Part shown: positions 1 to 12,971 of the stretch, one piece after another
Numbering within the stretch: position 1 is the stretch's first letter
How the letters are laid out: every line of letters starts with the position of its first letter
NCBI RefSeq assembly: GCF_018399035.1
Contig: NZ_CP073760.1
Location: forward strand, 3,724,001 to 3,788,000
Direction: 5' to 3'
Length of the DNA: 64,000 nucleotides
Source: Thiocapsa sp.
GTDB taxonomy: Bacteria > Pseudomonadota > Gammaproteobacteria > Chromatiales > Chromatiaceae
Program-made: the position numbers and the translations under genes
The notes under the pieces: model-generated
What the model was told of the DNA's origin: nothing
The model's input: only the letters and a program-made list of their open reading frames with translations
The model's database searches: none

Positions 1-379
1 TGAAGGCGGTGCGTTTGATCCGATGCAGAAGCTCGATCTGGACGCCTTCCCGGCGCAGCTTGGCGACGGCCCGCTGGCTGAGCGACAGCGAAAAGGCGTC
101 GGTGCTGTCGTCGAGCACCTGGATCTGCAAGCGCTCTCTCGGCCAATCCAGGGCCATCACGGCCTCGAGGACGCGATCGACCAGCTCGCCCTCGTTGAAG
201 AGCGGGAGCTGCACGAGCACCGTCGGCAACTGCGTGCGGGTGTGCGGTGTGGCGACGAGACGTCGGGCCGGCATCAGCAGACGCGCGAGCATGAGCCCGA
301 GAAGATTGAGCGACGACATCGCCAGGAGGATCAAGCCAAGCGTCAGGAGCAGCTCGACAATCGGTTCCGCTGCGAGCAT
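1..379 (-). CDS. Family 2 glycosyltransferase, N-terminal part (runs off the left edge)
   Basis: This minus-strand reading frame is open from an ATG at 379 to the window edge. The product starts with a hydrophobic segment (residues about 5-30) followed by a cytoplasmic catalytic domain. The motif QLPLFNE and then VLDDSTD around residues 85-90 match the nucleotide-binding strand and acidic motif of cellulose-synthase-like family 2 glycosyltransferases. Only about 126 residues are present, against 400 or more in the family, so the catalytic DxD and QxxRW regions lie outside the window. The acceptor cannot be told from this part. A beta-glucan or glycolipid synthase is a reasonable guess. Confidence 0.8.
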   Translation of the reverse strand, partial: MLAAEPIVELLLTLGLILLAMSSLNLLGLMLARLLMPARRLVATPHTRTQLPTVLVQLPLFNEGELVDRVLEAVMALDWPRERLQIQVLDDSTDAFSLSLSQRAVAKLRREGVQIELLHRIKRTAF

Positions 380-712
380 GGTTTTTTATCCGTGAGATCC
401 AGAGCGGTTGAAGGGACGTTGACCGGCCGGCGGGCGAGGAAGGGTCGAGCCGGATGGCCGACATTCCCGACAGGGACCCAGGCGGGATCCACTGCGGGTC
501 CGGGTTCAGAGTCGGCGATCCAGGGGATCCGACCGCACGCGCAACAGCATAGAGCGAGCCCCCTCGAAACGGCAAGGCCCAAGTCGGTAAGAGGGCATCA
601 TCCTAGGATAATGGCTCGGGCGAGCCGGGCACGAAGAAAAGCCGGATGCGAACGCGATTCAGGTCGTAAAATCGAGCCGCGATCCTACCTTCAACCGACC
701 AGGCATCGGACC
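380..712. other. Non-coding gap between divergent genes
   Basis: These 333 bases separate the minus-strand glycosyltransferase from the plus-strand small membrane protein. I see no convincing gene, repeat or strong promoter. Open frames crossing it have atypical composition. It presumably carries the two outward promoters. Confidence 0.4.
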
Positions 713-1095
713 ATGCTCGACCTCATGCAGCATCTTGCCGCGCGTTTCGCCCCTGCCCGGGCCGTCTTGATCGGCCTTGCCGCGCTCGGGGCATTGGCCG
801 CGGGGATCTCGCTCGTCGCGTTCGAGGCGGCGAAGGGGGATCTGGTTCTGTTTCCCGCGTTGGTCGTTCTGTTGTGGGCCGTGCTGGGGGTGGTCTTCAT
901 CGATCTGTTTGCCCGCATCCCGAAGGCTCCCGAGGCGGGGGAGGCTGGCGCCGATGGATGCGGGGGCTGTTGCGAAGGTTCTACTGGCTCCTTGCCATGG
1001 GCTTTTTGATCCTTGGTTTAATCGCCGTGGATGTGAGTTTCTCCATCGCACGCGAGTGGTTCAACGACAGGGCGCCGATCGGGCAAGCCAAGTGA
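713..1095 (+). CDS. Small three-helix membrane protein, probably frameshifted at a G run
   Basis: The frame from the ATG at 713 encodes two hydrophobic segments (about residues 17-37 and 43-65) and then turns into an odd Gly/Cys-rich tail ending at 1009. In the next frame, open to the stop at 1095, a third hydrophobic segment appears (reading WLLAMGFLILGLIAV) with a natural soluble tail. The switch point falls at the GGGGG run near 938-942, and restoring one missing G would give a single protein of about 128 residues. Alternatively there are two overlapping small genes, 713-1009 and 958-1095. I recognise no family. Confidence 0.5.
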
Positions 1096-1138
1096 GGATG
1101 CCGGCCTGCGCCGCTCGCGGCGCAGGCCGGCTCCCGGA

Positions 1139-2050
1139 TCAGCCTTCGACCTGCTGGATGCCTGCAATATGCCAGTCGCCCTCGGCGCCGTCCCAACGAT
1201 GCTGAACGTGCCAGATCTCGCTGAAGGCATCCGCTGCGCCCTTCTCGTCCTCGCGGATCAGGCCGGAGAAGAGCACGCTCGCCACCACTAGATCACCCTC
1301 GCGACGCACCCCGATCAGCTCGGCGTTCAGACGCACGACCTCGGTGGATTGGCTTCCCTCGGTCTTGAGGCGCTCGCGCTGCAGATCCGCGAAGAGCTCG
1401 GGCGTCATGTATTCGCGGATGCCGTCGAAGTCGGCTTGGTCCCAAGACGCCTGAAGATTGATGAAGTGCGACTTCGCACCTTCCAGGAAGCCGACGCCGT
1501 CGAACCAGCTCGGTGACTGGTTGTCGCCGGCGACCGGGCCGCCCTGAGCGCCCATGCCGGGGTGGAGGATGCCGCTGTCCGCCGGTCCGCGGCGCTCGTA
1601 GGCCGGAGCGGATCCGGCGTGCGGGAATCCGCCGCCCACACCGGCTGCGGCCATCGCCGGTTTGGCCTGATTACGCTTCCACATGCGAAACAGCATGAAG
1701 CCCCCGACCGCAAGCAGGACGATCAGGAGGAAGTCCATGATCTGGAACCCCTCGAAGCCGTCGCCGAAGAACATGGAGGCCAGCAGACCGCCGGCCGCAA
1801 GACCGGCCAAGGGACCGAGCCAACGGCTCGCGCCGCTCGCTGGGCGTTGGCCGGCAGCGGCTTGTGCCGCATTGGGCTGGGCTGGACGTTGCGCCGTCGC
1901 GGCCGGTGGGGCCTGGCGCTGCATCCCGCTGGACTGCTTGCCGAGGTTCATACCGCCGCCCATGCGCTTGGCCTCGACATCGGCGGGGACGGAAAGGACG
2001 GTGACCGCAATGATGGCGATGGCCGCGGTCATGAGTGATTTGAATCTCAT
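1139..2050 (-). CDS. Tim44-like domain membrane protein
   Basis: The product has 303 residues. It starts with a signal-like hydrophobic segment (about 7-27), then a Gln/Ala/Pro-rich low-complexity stretch. A Gly-rich hydrophobic region is followed by a clear transmembrane helix (reading MDFLLIVLLAVGGFMLF). The C-terminal 130 or so residues form a Tim44/TIM44-like fold (SWDQADFDGIREYMTPELF and a closing IWHVQHRWDG strand). Bacterial Tim44-like proteins are inner-membrane proteins of poorly defined role. The ATG at 2050 was chosen because it precedes the hydrophobic leader; upstream in-frame sequence is the shadow of the neighbouring gene. Confidence 0.8.
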   Translation of the reverse strand: MRFKSLMTAAIAIIAVTVLSVPADVEAKRMGGGMNLGKQSSGMQRQAPPAATAQRPAQPNAAQAAAGQRPASGASRWLGPLAGLAAGGLLASMFFGDGFEGFQIMDFLLIVLLAVGGFMLFRMWKRNQAKPAMAAAGVGGGFPHAGSAPAYERRGPADSGILHPGMGAQGGPVAGDNQSPSWFDGVGFLEGAKSHFINLQASWDQADFDGIREYMTPELFADLQRERLKTEGSQSTEVVRLNAELIGVRREGDLVVASVLFSGLIREDEKGAADAFSEIWHVQHRWDGAEGDWHIAGIQQVEG

Positions 2051-2157
2051 GCGAGTCGTGACTCCTCGATAGGTGAGTTGACGTGATGATGGTGACGGGT
2101 CGGAACTCGACGCGAACCCTTCAGCATCCGGGCTGCGGCGCGAAAAACAATTCGGAT

Positions 2158-5342
<3,185 letters not shown>

Positions 5343-5356
<14 letters not shown>

Positions 5357-6695
5357 CGACACCGACACCTGCGGTTTGCTCGGTGCTGCCCCCGACGACC
5401 ACGATGGCCAGCCGATCCGGATGGAGCCGACGCGCAAAGGCGTCCTTGATCTGCTCGGCCGTCACCGACTCGATGCGGTCGGTGAAGCGGTCGAGATAAT
5501 CCAGCGGCAGGTCGTAGAAGCCGATCACGGCGAGATACCCGACGATGTCCGAGTTGCTCGCGATCCGCAGCGGGAATCCACCGGTGATGTTCTTTTTCGC
5601 TGCGGTCAGCTCCGCCTCGCTCGGTCCGGATTCGATGAAGCGGCGCAGGGTGTCGAGCATCACCTCCCGTGCCTGGTCGGCCTGATCGTTCTTGGTCTGC
5701 AAGCCCATCAGGAAGGGGCCGGGCTGCGCCAAGGGCAGGAAGTAGCTGTAGGTGCTGTAGGAGAGCCCGCGTTTCTCGCGGATCTCCTCCATCAGCAGGG
5801 AGACCAAGCCGCTGCCCCCGAGGATGTGGTTGCCGACGTAGAGGGTGAAGTAGTCCGGGTCGCCGCGACGCATGCCGGGTTGGCCGGCCACCACGGTGGT
5901 CTGGCTGGACGGGAAGACGATCCGCTCCGTCACCGCGGCATCCAGATCCGTCACGCCCGGCAGGGGCGCCGGCCGCTCGCCCTTCGGAAGGCCGGCGGTG
6001 ATCCGGTCCGCGAGCGCCTCGGCTTGCGGGCGGTCGAGCGCGCCGACGATCGCCAGCACCGCGTTGGCCCCGGTGTAGTGGCGCCGATGGAAGTCGGCCA
6101 GATCCTCGCGCGTGATTGCCGTGACCGTCTCGGCCGTACCGGACGGGTCCGCCGCATAGGGATGAGCGCCGAAGATCTTACGATAGAGCGCCTTTTGCCC
6201 GACCGTGCGCGGCGACTCCTCGGCCTGACGCAGTGCGATGAGTTGATTGCGACGCTCCCGCTCCAGATCCGCATCCGCAAAGGTCGGGGTGCTCGTCAGG
6301 GTCGCGAGCGTCTCCACCGCCGTGTCCATTGCAGGCTGTCGGGTCAGGGTGCGCAGCGACACCGTGGTCTTGTCCCGATCCGTGCTGGCGCCGAGTTTGG
6401 CGCCGACGTCTTCGAGCCGTGCTGCGATCGCGTCGGCGTCCCAGTCACCCGCGCCCTGCGTCAGCATGCCGGCCGTCATGGAGGCCAGGCCCGAGCGCTC
6501 GCCGTCGCGGGCGCTGCCGGCATCGAAGACCAGATTCACGTCGACCATCGGCAGCTCGGGCGAGGCGACGAAGAGCACGCGTGCCCCGCTCGCGGCCTGC
6601 CAGGTCTCGATCTGCGGTGCGGCCTGAAGGGTCCCGGCGGCGCACAGCAGAAGTGCGCTCGACCAGACGGAGAATCGGCGGGGATCAGTGCACAT
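5343..6695 (-). CDS. M16 peptidase-like subunit lacking the zinc site
   Basis: The 450-residue product has a signal peptide (about residues 1-25) and two M16 halves. The expected zinc motif HxxEH is replaced by SGLASMTAGML in the N-terminal half, so it should not bind catalytic zinc. The second half keeps the R/Y-containing substrate motif (EKRGLSYSTYSYF). It overlaps the stop of the catalytic partner gene by 11 bases and is probably co-translated. By analogy to paired bacterial M16B proteins it forms the non-catalytic half of a heterodimeric periplasmic protease. Confidence 0.9.
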
Positions 6696-8061
6696 TGGTC
6701 TGCATCTCCAGCGCAACCGGTGCGCGCGCGGTTTGGTTGTCGTCCATCGGTTGCGGATCCAGGATACCGACGGTGAGCTTTTCGGGGACCAGGTACTTCT
6801 GCGCAACGGCGCGGACCTGCTCAGGGGTGATCGCCGCAAGCTTGTCGACATAGGTCTCGGCGAGCTCCCAACCCAGGCCCACCGTCTCCAGTTGGCCGAG
6901 GACCATGGCCTGGTAGAAGAGAGAGTCGCGCTCGTAGACCTTATCGGCGATCAGCTGATTACGGACACGCTCCATCTCGCCCTCGTCGACGAGATCGTTT
7001 CGGACGCGCTCGATCTGCGCGAGCAGCGCCGCTTCGACCTGCTCGATCGTCTGCCCCTTGGCCGGCACGCCGCTCAGCATGAACATGCCCGGCAGGCGAC
7101 CAAAGGCGCTGTAGCTCGCGCTCGCCGAGGACGCGACTTGGCTGCCGCGCACCAGCTCGCGCTCCAAGCGGGTGCTGCTCCCGCCGTCCAGGACCGAGGT
7201 CAAGACCTCGAAGGCGTAGGGCTCCCAGGCCTCTTCGGCGTCCATCAGGGCCGGCGCCTTATAGCCCATCAGGAGATAGGGCTCTTGCGCGGGCGCCTTC
7301 ACGACGATCCGCTTGGCCCCGAGCTGCTCGGGCTCGGGCTGCATCTTCGGCGGCCGGATCCGCTCGGGCTCGAGCGGGCCGAAGTGCTTCTCGGCCAAGC
7401 GGAAGACCTCCTGGGGATCGACATCGCCCGCGACGACCAGGGTCGCGTTGTTCGGGGCATACCAGAGGCGGTACCAGTCGCGCAGGTCTTCGACACTCGC
7501 CTGTTCCAGATCGCCGGCCCAGCCGATCACCGGGATTCGGTAGGGCGAGGCGACGTAGGCGACGGCGTTGAAGCGCTCGAAGGTCAGGGACTGAGGGTTG
7601 TCGTCCGTACGCGTGCGGCGCTCCTCCTTGACGACCTCCAGCTCCTTGACGAACTCCTCGGGGTCCAAGGCGAGATTGCGCATGCGCTCGGCCTCGAGCT
7701 CGAAGGCGATCTCCAGGCGGTCGTTCGCCAGCGACTGGAAGTAAGCGGTGTAGTCGCGCCCGGTGAAGGCGTTCTCCTCCCCGCCGTTCTCCGCGATGAT
7801 GCGCGAGAACTCGCCCGGGGCGAGCCGCTCGGTCCCCTTGAACATCATGTGCTCGAGCAGGTGAGAGACGCCGGTCATCCCGCCGTACTCGTAGCTCGAT
7901 CCCACCTTGTACCAGACCTGCGAGATGAGGATCGGGGCGCGCCGGTCGGGTTTGACCAGGACCTTGAGCCCGTTGTCGAGCGTGCGTTCGTGGACGGTCT
8001 CTGCCGCCGACAGCGTCAGCGCCGGCAGACACAAGAGCAAGCTGAAAAGGATTCGGTGCAT
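6685..8061 (-). CDS. M16 zinc metallopeptidase, catalytic subunit
   Basis: The 458-residue product starts with a signal peptide (about 1-20) and has the inverted zinc motif HLLEHMMFKGTERL. The distal glutamate lies in the ELEAERMRNL stretch about 75 residues later, as in pitrilysin/MPP-type M16 peptidases. It is expected to degrade short peptides in the periplasm. An in-frame ATG lies 21 bases upstream at 8082, but 8061 is preferred because CGGAG stands just before it and the signal peptide follows directly. It is the first gene of the minus-strand run that continues through rsmD and coaD. Confidence 0.93.
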   Translation of the reverse strand: MHRILFSLLLCLPALTLSAAETVHERTLDNGLKVLVKPDRRAPILISQVWYKVGSSYEYGGMTGVSHLLEHMMFKGTERLAPGEFSRIIAENGGEENAFTGRDYTAYFQSLANDRLEIAFELEAERMRNLALDPEEFVKELEVVKEERRTRTDDNPQSLTFERFNAVAYVASPYRIPVIGWAGDLEQASVEDLRDWYRLWYAPNNATLVVAGDVDPQEVFRLAEKHFGPLEPERIRPPKMQPEPEQLGAKRIVVKAPAQEPYLLMGYKAPALMDAEEAWEPYAFEVLTSVLDGGSSTRLERELVRGSQVASSASASYSAFGRLPGMFMLSGVPAKGQTIEQVEAALLAQIERVRNDLVDEGEMERVRNQLIADKVYERDSLFYQAMVLGQLETVGLGWELAETYVDKLAAITPEQVRAVAQKYLVPEKLTVGILDPQPMDDNQTARAPVALEMQTNVH

Positions 8062-8342
8062 GAAGACTCCGGTCGGATGCAATCGTAAGGCGAAAAGACC
8101 CGCTGCGGGCCATGTTGGGGCAGAGCCGGGGCCTTGGTAGTTCCCGGAGATGACGTTTTGGTAAGGCCGGGTTCACCTCGGGCAGGGCGAGGCTTGGGCG
8201 ATCTGGCCGCGGCGATCTGATAGCATTGCGTCCACACGGGCGGAAGCGGCCTCGTCTGCCGGCGTATCGCAGTCACCGTCGAGTGCTCGACGGATCGCTC
8301 GCCAGCCCCTCGCTGTTTCTCTCCCCCTTCAGGCATGTCGTT

Positions 8343-9539
8343 ATGTTCGGTTTCGGAAAAAAGCACAGGAAAGCCGCGTTGCCGGAGTCGGATCAATCGG
8401 CTACGGCCGAGCCGTCGTCGGCGGCGTCGGTCCATCCCGAGTCGGTCGCATCCGAGCCGCTACCCAAGCGGGGCGGGTGGTTTCGATCCAAGCACCGGGC
8501 GGTCGAGACGGAGACGCCGCCCGCCGCCGAGACGCGCGCCCACGAGCCTGTAGCTGCCCCCGCACCGGCTCCCGTCCCGGCTTCCAAGTCCGCGTCCGAG
8601 CAAGAGGAGCCGACGGAGAAGAAGTCCGGCGTCTTCTCGCGACTGCGCGAACGCCTGACACGGACCCGCGAGACGCTCGGCGAGGGTCTCGGGACACTCT
8701 TCATCGGTCGCAAGCGTATCGACGACGATCTCATGGAGGAGCTGGAGACCCTGCTGCTCACGGCTGATGTCGGTGTCCCCACGACCGCGCGCATCATGGA
8801 GGATCTGGCAAGCCGCGTGAAGCGCAAAGCGCTCGCCGATCCGCAGGCACTGCTCCGCGCGCTCAAGGGCGAGCTGCGCGCCGTTCTGCAGGCGGCCGAT
8901 GCGCCGGTCCGCCAGCCTGCACCCGGTCGCCCCCAGGTGATCCTCATGGTCGGCGTCAACGGCGCCGGCAAGACCACCACGATCGGCAAGCTCGCCAAGC
9001 GGCTCCAGGAGGAAGGCAACAGCGTCATCCTGGCCGCGGGCGACACCTTTCGCGCGGCGGCGGTCGAGCAGCTCCAGGCCTGGGGCGAGCGTAACCGGGT
9101 GAGTGTGGTCGCGCAGCAGACGGGAGCGGATTCGGCATCCGTCATCTTCGATGCCCTGCAGGCGGCCACGGCCCGAGGGGCCGACGTGCTCATCGCCGAT
9201 ACGGCCGGTCGGCTGCACACCAAGTCCAACCTGATGGAGGAGCTGTCCAAGGTCGCGCGGGTGATGAAGAAGATCGACCCCGAGGCGCCTCACGAGGTGA
9301 TGCTGGTCGTGGATGCCACGACCGGTCAGAACGCGCTTAGCCAAGCGATCCACTTCCATCAGGCGATCGGCTTGACGGGGATTACGCTGACCAAGCTCGA
9401 CGGCACGGCCAAGGGCGGGATCCTTTTCGCGATCGCGGACCGTCTGAAGCTGCCCATTCGTTTCATCGGCGTGGGCGAGACCATCGATGACTTGCGCCCC
9501 TTCGACGCCGACGAATTCCTCGATGCCTTGCTGAGCTGA
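8343..9539 (+). CDS. ftsY: Signal recognition particle receptor
   Basis: The 398-residue product docks SRP-ribosome complexes at the inner membrane. It has a long variable, Ala/Pro/Glu-rich acidic A region (residues 1-100), a helical N domain (RERLTRTRETLGEGLGTLF) and the G domain. Clear GTPase motifs are GVNGAGKTTTIGKLA (P-loop), DTFRAAAVEQL, DTAGRL and TKLDGTAKGG. The ATG at 8343 starts the usual MFGFGKK-like basic N-terminus; an upstream in-frame start lacks similarity. It heads the ftsY-ftsE-ftsX operon. Confidence 0.97.
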   Translation: MFGFGKKHRKAALPESDQSATAEPSSAASVHPESVASEPLPKRGGWFRSKHRAVETETPPAAETRAHEPVAAPAPAPVPASKSASEQEEPTEKKSGVFSRLRERLTRTRETLGEGLGTLFIGRKRIDDDLMEELETLLLTADVGVPTTARIMEDLASRVKRKALADPQALLRALKGELRAVLQAADAPVRQPAPGRPQVILMVGVNGAGKTTTIGKLAKRLQEEGNSVILAAGDTFRAAAVEQLQAWGERNRVSVVAQQTGADSASVIFDALQAATARGADVLIADTAGRLHTKSNLMEELSKVARVMKKIDPEAPHEVMLVVDATTGQNALSQAIHFHQAIGLTGITLTKLDGTAKGGILFAIADRLKLPIRFIGVGETIDDLRPFDADEFLDALLS

Positions 9540-9551
9540 GGAGGCGGGGCC

Positions 9552-10220
9552 GTGATCTCTTTCGAGCACGTCTTCAAACGCTATCCGGAGCGCGGCGAGG
9601 CGCTGAGCGACCTCAGCTTCGAGATGGAGGCCGGCGAGATGGCCTTCCTCACCGGACACTCGGGCGCCGGGAAGAGTACCCTCCTGCGTCTGATCGGGCT
9701 GCTCGAGCGCCCGAGCCGTGGTCAGGTGATCGTGAACGGGCGAAATCTCGCCGCCCTGCCCAGACGCAAGATCCCCTATCACCGTCGCGAGGTGGGGATG
9801 ATCTTCCAGGATCATCGACTCCTTCCGGACCGTAGCGTGTTCGACAATGTTGCCTTGCCGTTGGTCGTCGCCGGACTCGGGCAGCGCGAGATCGGTCGGC
9901 GGGTCCGCGCCGCGCTCGATCAGGTGGGTCTGCTCGCGCGCGAGCGCGCCACGCCGGTCGCGCTCTCGGGCGGGGAGCAGCAACGCGTCGGTATCGCGCG
10001 CGCAGTGGTCGGACGTCCGCCGCTTGTGCTGGCGGACGAGCCGACCGGAAATCTCGACCCCGACCTCTCGCGCGAGATCTTCGGTCTCTTCGAACGCTTC
10101 CATCAGGTCGGCGTGACCATCTTGATCGCCACCCACGACCTGGGTCTCGTCATGTCGATGCCCTATCGAACCATTACCCTTGCCGACGGGCGACTGGCCA
10201 ACGACTCGAGGACCTGGTGA
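9552..10220 (+). CDS. ftsE: Cell division ABC transporter ATP-binding protein
   Basis: The 222-residue ATPase works with FtsX at the septum to activate cell-wall hydrolases. It shows Walker A ([11 protein letters not shown]), the Q-loop FQDHRLL typical of FtsE, the signature [14 protein letters not shown], and Walker B ([12 protein letters not shown]) followed by the H-loop THD. The start codon is GTG, 12 bases after the ftsY stop and preceded by GAGGAGG. The stop overlaps the start of ftsX. Confidence 0.97.
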   Translation: MISFEHVFKRYPERGEALSDLSFEMEAGEMAFLTGHSGAGKSTLLRLIGLLERPSRGQVIVNGRNLAALPRRKIPYHRREVGMIFQDHRLLPDRSVFDNVALPLVVAGLGQREIGRRVRAALDQVGLLARERATPVALSGGEQQRVGIARAVVGRPPLVLADEPTGNLDPDLSREIFGLFERFHQVGVTILIATHDLGLVMSMPYRTITLADGRLANDSRTW

Positions 10221-11218
10221 CCATGGCCAAGCCCAAGACGGCCAAGCCCAAGACATCCAAGCGTACGCCGCACCGCCGCAGCGGTCCGCGTCTGCTGGAC
10301 ATGCCCGGGCTTTGGGCGAACAGGCATCTGCAGAACGCCGTCGCGACCCTCGGGCGACTCATGCGCACACCCCTGCCGACCGGGATGACGGTCGCGGTGA
10401 TCGGGATCTCGCTGGCCTTGCCGGCCGCGCTCTTCGTCGTGACCGAGAACCTGCGCACCATGGCCGGCGGTTGGGACCAAGCCGCGGCCATCTCGCTGTT
10501 TCTGAAACAGGACGTCGACGACGCCGCGGCCGCCCGGCTGGCGGAGCAGCTGCGCGCCCGACCCGAGCTGGCTCAGATCCATCTGATCAGTCGCGAGCAG
10601 GCGCTCAACGAGTTTCGGGCGCTCGGCGGATTCGAGGATGCCCTCTCGCAGCTCAAGAGCAATCCCTTGCCGGCGGTCCTGGCGATTTACCCGATGGCGG
10701 CCTTCTCCACACCCGAGCGGCTGCAGGCGCTGCACGACGAGCTGATGACCCTGCCCGAGGCCGACTTCGCCCGGATGGATACACTCTGGCTGCAACGCTT
10801 CCAGGCGATCCTCGACCTGGCCCAGCGGGTGGTGCTCCTGCTCGGCGGACTGCTCGGCCTCGGTGTTCTGCTGATCGTCGGCAATACCATCCGGCTCGAG
10901 ATCCTGAACCGGCGTATCGAGATCGAGATCATGGAGCTGGTGGGCGCGACCGGGGGCTTCATCCGCCGGCCCTTTCTCTATGCCGGGGCCTGGTACGGCC
11001 TGCTCGGCGGCCTCACCGCCTGGTTCCTGGTGACCATCGCCGTCGTGCTGCTGCAGCAGCCGGTCTCGCGCTTGGCGACCCTGTATCGAAGCGAGTTTCC
11101 GCTCACCGGTCTCGGTCCCTTGGCGATGCTGGTGATCCTCTCCGGGAGCGTGCTCTTTAGCCTGATCGGCAGCTGGATCGCCGTGAACCGTCATTTGCGC
11201 GGCGCGGAGCCGGGCTAA
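10217..11218 (+). CDS. ftsX: Cell division ABC transporter permease
   Basis: The 333-residue membrane partner of FtsE has a Lys-rich cytoplasmic N-terminus, a first transmembrane helix near residue 60, and a large periplasmic domain (about 85-200) with the family's FRALGGF and PAVLAIYP segments. Three C-terminal helices follow. The GTG at 10217 overlaps the ftsE stop; an ATG two codons later is also possible. Its TAA stop is the first three bases of an inverted-repeat element (11216-11300). In many gammaproteobacteria rpoH follows directly, but here three genes intervene. Confidence 0.96.
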   Translation: MTMAKPKTAKPKTSKRTPHRRSGPRLLDMPGLWANRHLQNAVATLGRLMRTPLPTGMTVAVIGISLALPAALFVVTENLRTMAGGWDQAAAISLFLKQDVDDAAAARLAEQLRARPELAQIHLISREQALNEFRALGGFEDALSQLKSNPLPAVLAIYPMAAFSTPERLQALHDELMTLPEADFARMDTLWLQRFQAILDLAQRVVLLLGGLLGLGVLLIVGNTIRLEILNRRIEIEIMELVGATGGFIRRPFLYAGAWYGLLGGLTAWFLVTIAVVLLQQPVSRLATLYRSEFPLTGLGPLAMLVILSGSVLFSLIGSWIAVNRHLRGAEPG

Positions 11219-11300
11219 ACCGCGCCCGGTGCGGTGTGCGATGTTTTTGGGTTGGATCGGTCGCGGCCGGAACCTTAGGTGTCGGAGCCGGCGCGGTTTA
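11216..11300. repeat. Inverted-repeat element, TAAACCGCG family, copy A
   Basis: This 85-bp element begins TAAACCGCGCCCGG and ends CCGGCGCGGTTTA, so its ends are inverted repeats. The first three bases are the stop codon of ftsX. The internal stretch (CGGTGTGCGATG) is shared with copies B and C. It could fold into a hairpin and end ftsX transcription. Confidence 0.8.
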
Positions 11301-11435
11301 GGATTGTTGAAGATGAGAACGGCAATCCTGCGTTTCCGCCTCGGTTCCGGGATGCACTTGTCTTCGGAGGCGCCGTTTGATGCATCCACGGTCATGAGCG
11401 AGGGTGTGTTTTAAAATAGTATTTTTTTAGTATGT

Positions 11436-11519
11436 TAAACCGCGACGGTTCCAACGGCTGTTAAGTCTGCCGGGGCCGATCCCGTCCATAAACATTGCAT
11501 ACCGCACCGGGCGCGGTTT
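11436..11519. repeat. Inverted-repeat element, TAAACCGCG family, copy B
   Basis: This 84-bp element has ends TTAAACCGCG and GCGCGGTTT and lies in the opposite orientation to copy A, 135 bases away. Its reverse complement shares GCCCGGTGCGGT and TGC.ATGTTT with copy A. It occupies the leader of the SLC13 permease gene, next to an AT-rich stretch (11411-11436). Confidence 0.78.
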
Positions 11520-11558
11520 CGATCCGACTCAAACCCCGAAATCAGGACTTTCCTACCC

Positions 11559-12971
11559 ATGTCGACCCCGACTGCGCGACCGCGCGTCAGCTTGCCGCGT
11601 CCCACCCCCGTGCAGCGTCTCGGGTTGCTCTTGGGCTCCATCGCCTTCCTGGTGCCGCTCCTGGTCGAGATCCCGGGCTTGGCGCCGGCCGGGCATCGGA
11701 TGCTGGCGATCTTCCTGCTTGCGATCCTGCTCTGGGTGACGGAGGCGATTCCACTCTATGCCACGGCGATGCTGGTGATCTTGCTTCAGGTCCTGATGCT
11801 CTCGGATCAGGCGCTGGTCGGCGGCGTTGGCCCGTTACCGTCCGCGGCGAGCTATTTCGCGGCCTTGGCGAATCCGGTCATCATCCTCTTTCTCGGTGGT
11901 TTCTTGATCGCGGACGGCGCCCATAAATTCGGGCTGGACCGCAGCCTCGCGGCCGTGATGCTGCGGCCCTTCGCCGGCAACGCCCGTACCTCGGTGCTTG
12001 GACTCATGACGATCACCGCGCTGCTCTCGATGTTTGTCTCCAATACGGCGACCGCGGCAACCATGTTCGCGGTGGTCATCCCGATCCTGGCCGCGCTGCC
12101 GGCCGGACCCGCCCGCACCGGCGTCGCCTTGGCGATTCCGGTCGCGGCGAACGTCGGCGGGATCGGGACCCCGGTCGGCTCTCCACCCAACGCCATCGCG
12201 CTGGGTGCATTGGAGGCAGCGGGCCAAGGGATCTCCTTCATCGGCTGGATGCTCCTGGCGGTCCCGCTGATGCTGGTGGTGTTGCTGTTTGCCTGGTGGT
12301 TCCTGACGCGTCGCTACATCGCCGCGGACACCCCGTTGACGCTCCAGCTCTCGGCTGACTTCGACCGCTCGCCCGCTGCGATCCTCTTCTACCTGATCGC
12401 CGGTGCCACCGTTTTGCTCTGGTTGACCGAGCCCTTGCACGGCATCTCCTCCTCGACGGTCGGTTTTTTTCCGGTCGTCGCGCTGCTCGCGACACAGGTC
12501 ATGGGCGCCGACGACATCCGGCGTCTGCAGTGGCCGGTGCTTTGGTTGGTCGCCGGCGGAATCGCCTTGGGTGCGGGGATCGGCAACAGCGGCTTGGATG
12601 TCTGGCTGGTCGGTTTGGTGGCCTGGGATGCCCTGCCGTTGACGCTCTTGCTGGTGCTCTTGGTGGGGGTCTCGGTCGGACTCTCCACCGTGATCTCGAA
12701 CTCGGCTACGGCGAACCTGCTGGTCCCCTTGGCGCTGAGCCTGGCGATCGGGCTGCCGATCGATCCGACTGCCGTCGGCGTGATGGTTGCGCTCGCCTGC
12801 GCGCTCGCCATGGCCTTGCCGATCTCCACGCCGCCGAACGCGGTCGCCTACGCGACCGGCGAGGTGCAGACGCGGGAAATGGTCGTCAGCGGCCTCGTCA
12901 TCGGTGGCTTCGGTGCGCTCCTGCTGGCGCTCGTGATGCCGACGGTTTGGGGAGCCTTGGGCCTGCTATGA
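11559..12971 (+). CDS. SLC13/DASS family anion permease
   Basis: The 470-residue membrane protein has about 12 hydrophobic segments in two related halves. The substrate/sodium-binding signature SNTATAATM appears in the first half and SNSATANL in the second, matching VcINDY-like transporters of dicarboxylates, citrate or sulfate. The specificity cannot be read from sequence. Its stop overlaps the ATG of the sensor kinase (ATGA), so the transporter and the two-component system are coupled. The kinase may therefore respond to the transported anion or control its uptake. Confidence 0.9.
   Translation: MSTPTARPRVSLPRPTPVQRLGLLLGSIAFLVPLLVEIPGLAPAGHRMLAIFLLAILLWVTEAIPLYATAMLVILLQVLMLSDQALVGGVGPLPSAASYFAALANPVIILFLGGFLIADGAHKFGLDRSLAAVMLRPFAGNARTSVLGLMTITALLSMFVSNTATAATMFAVVIPILAALPAGPARTGVALAIPVAANVGGIGTPVGSPPNAIALGALEAAGQGISFIGWMLLAVPLMLVVLLFAWWFLTRRYIAADTPLTLQLSADFDRSPAAILFYLIAGATVLLWLTEPLHGISSSTVGFFPVVALLATQVMGADDIRRLQWPVLWLVAGGIALGAGIGNSGLDVWLVGLVAWDALPLTLLLVLLVGVSVGLSTVISNSATANLLVPLALSLAIGLPIDPTAVGVMVALACALAMALPISTPPNAVAYATGEVQTREMVVSGLVIGGFGALLLALVMPTVWGALGLL

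Noticed and set aside
23..1009. A 328-residue plus-strand open frame starting at 23
   Set aside because: Its first two-thirds is the shadow of the minus-strand glycosyltransferase plus non-coding DNA. Only the part from 713 looks like a protein.
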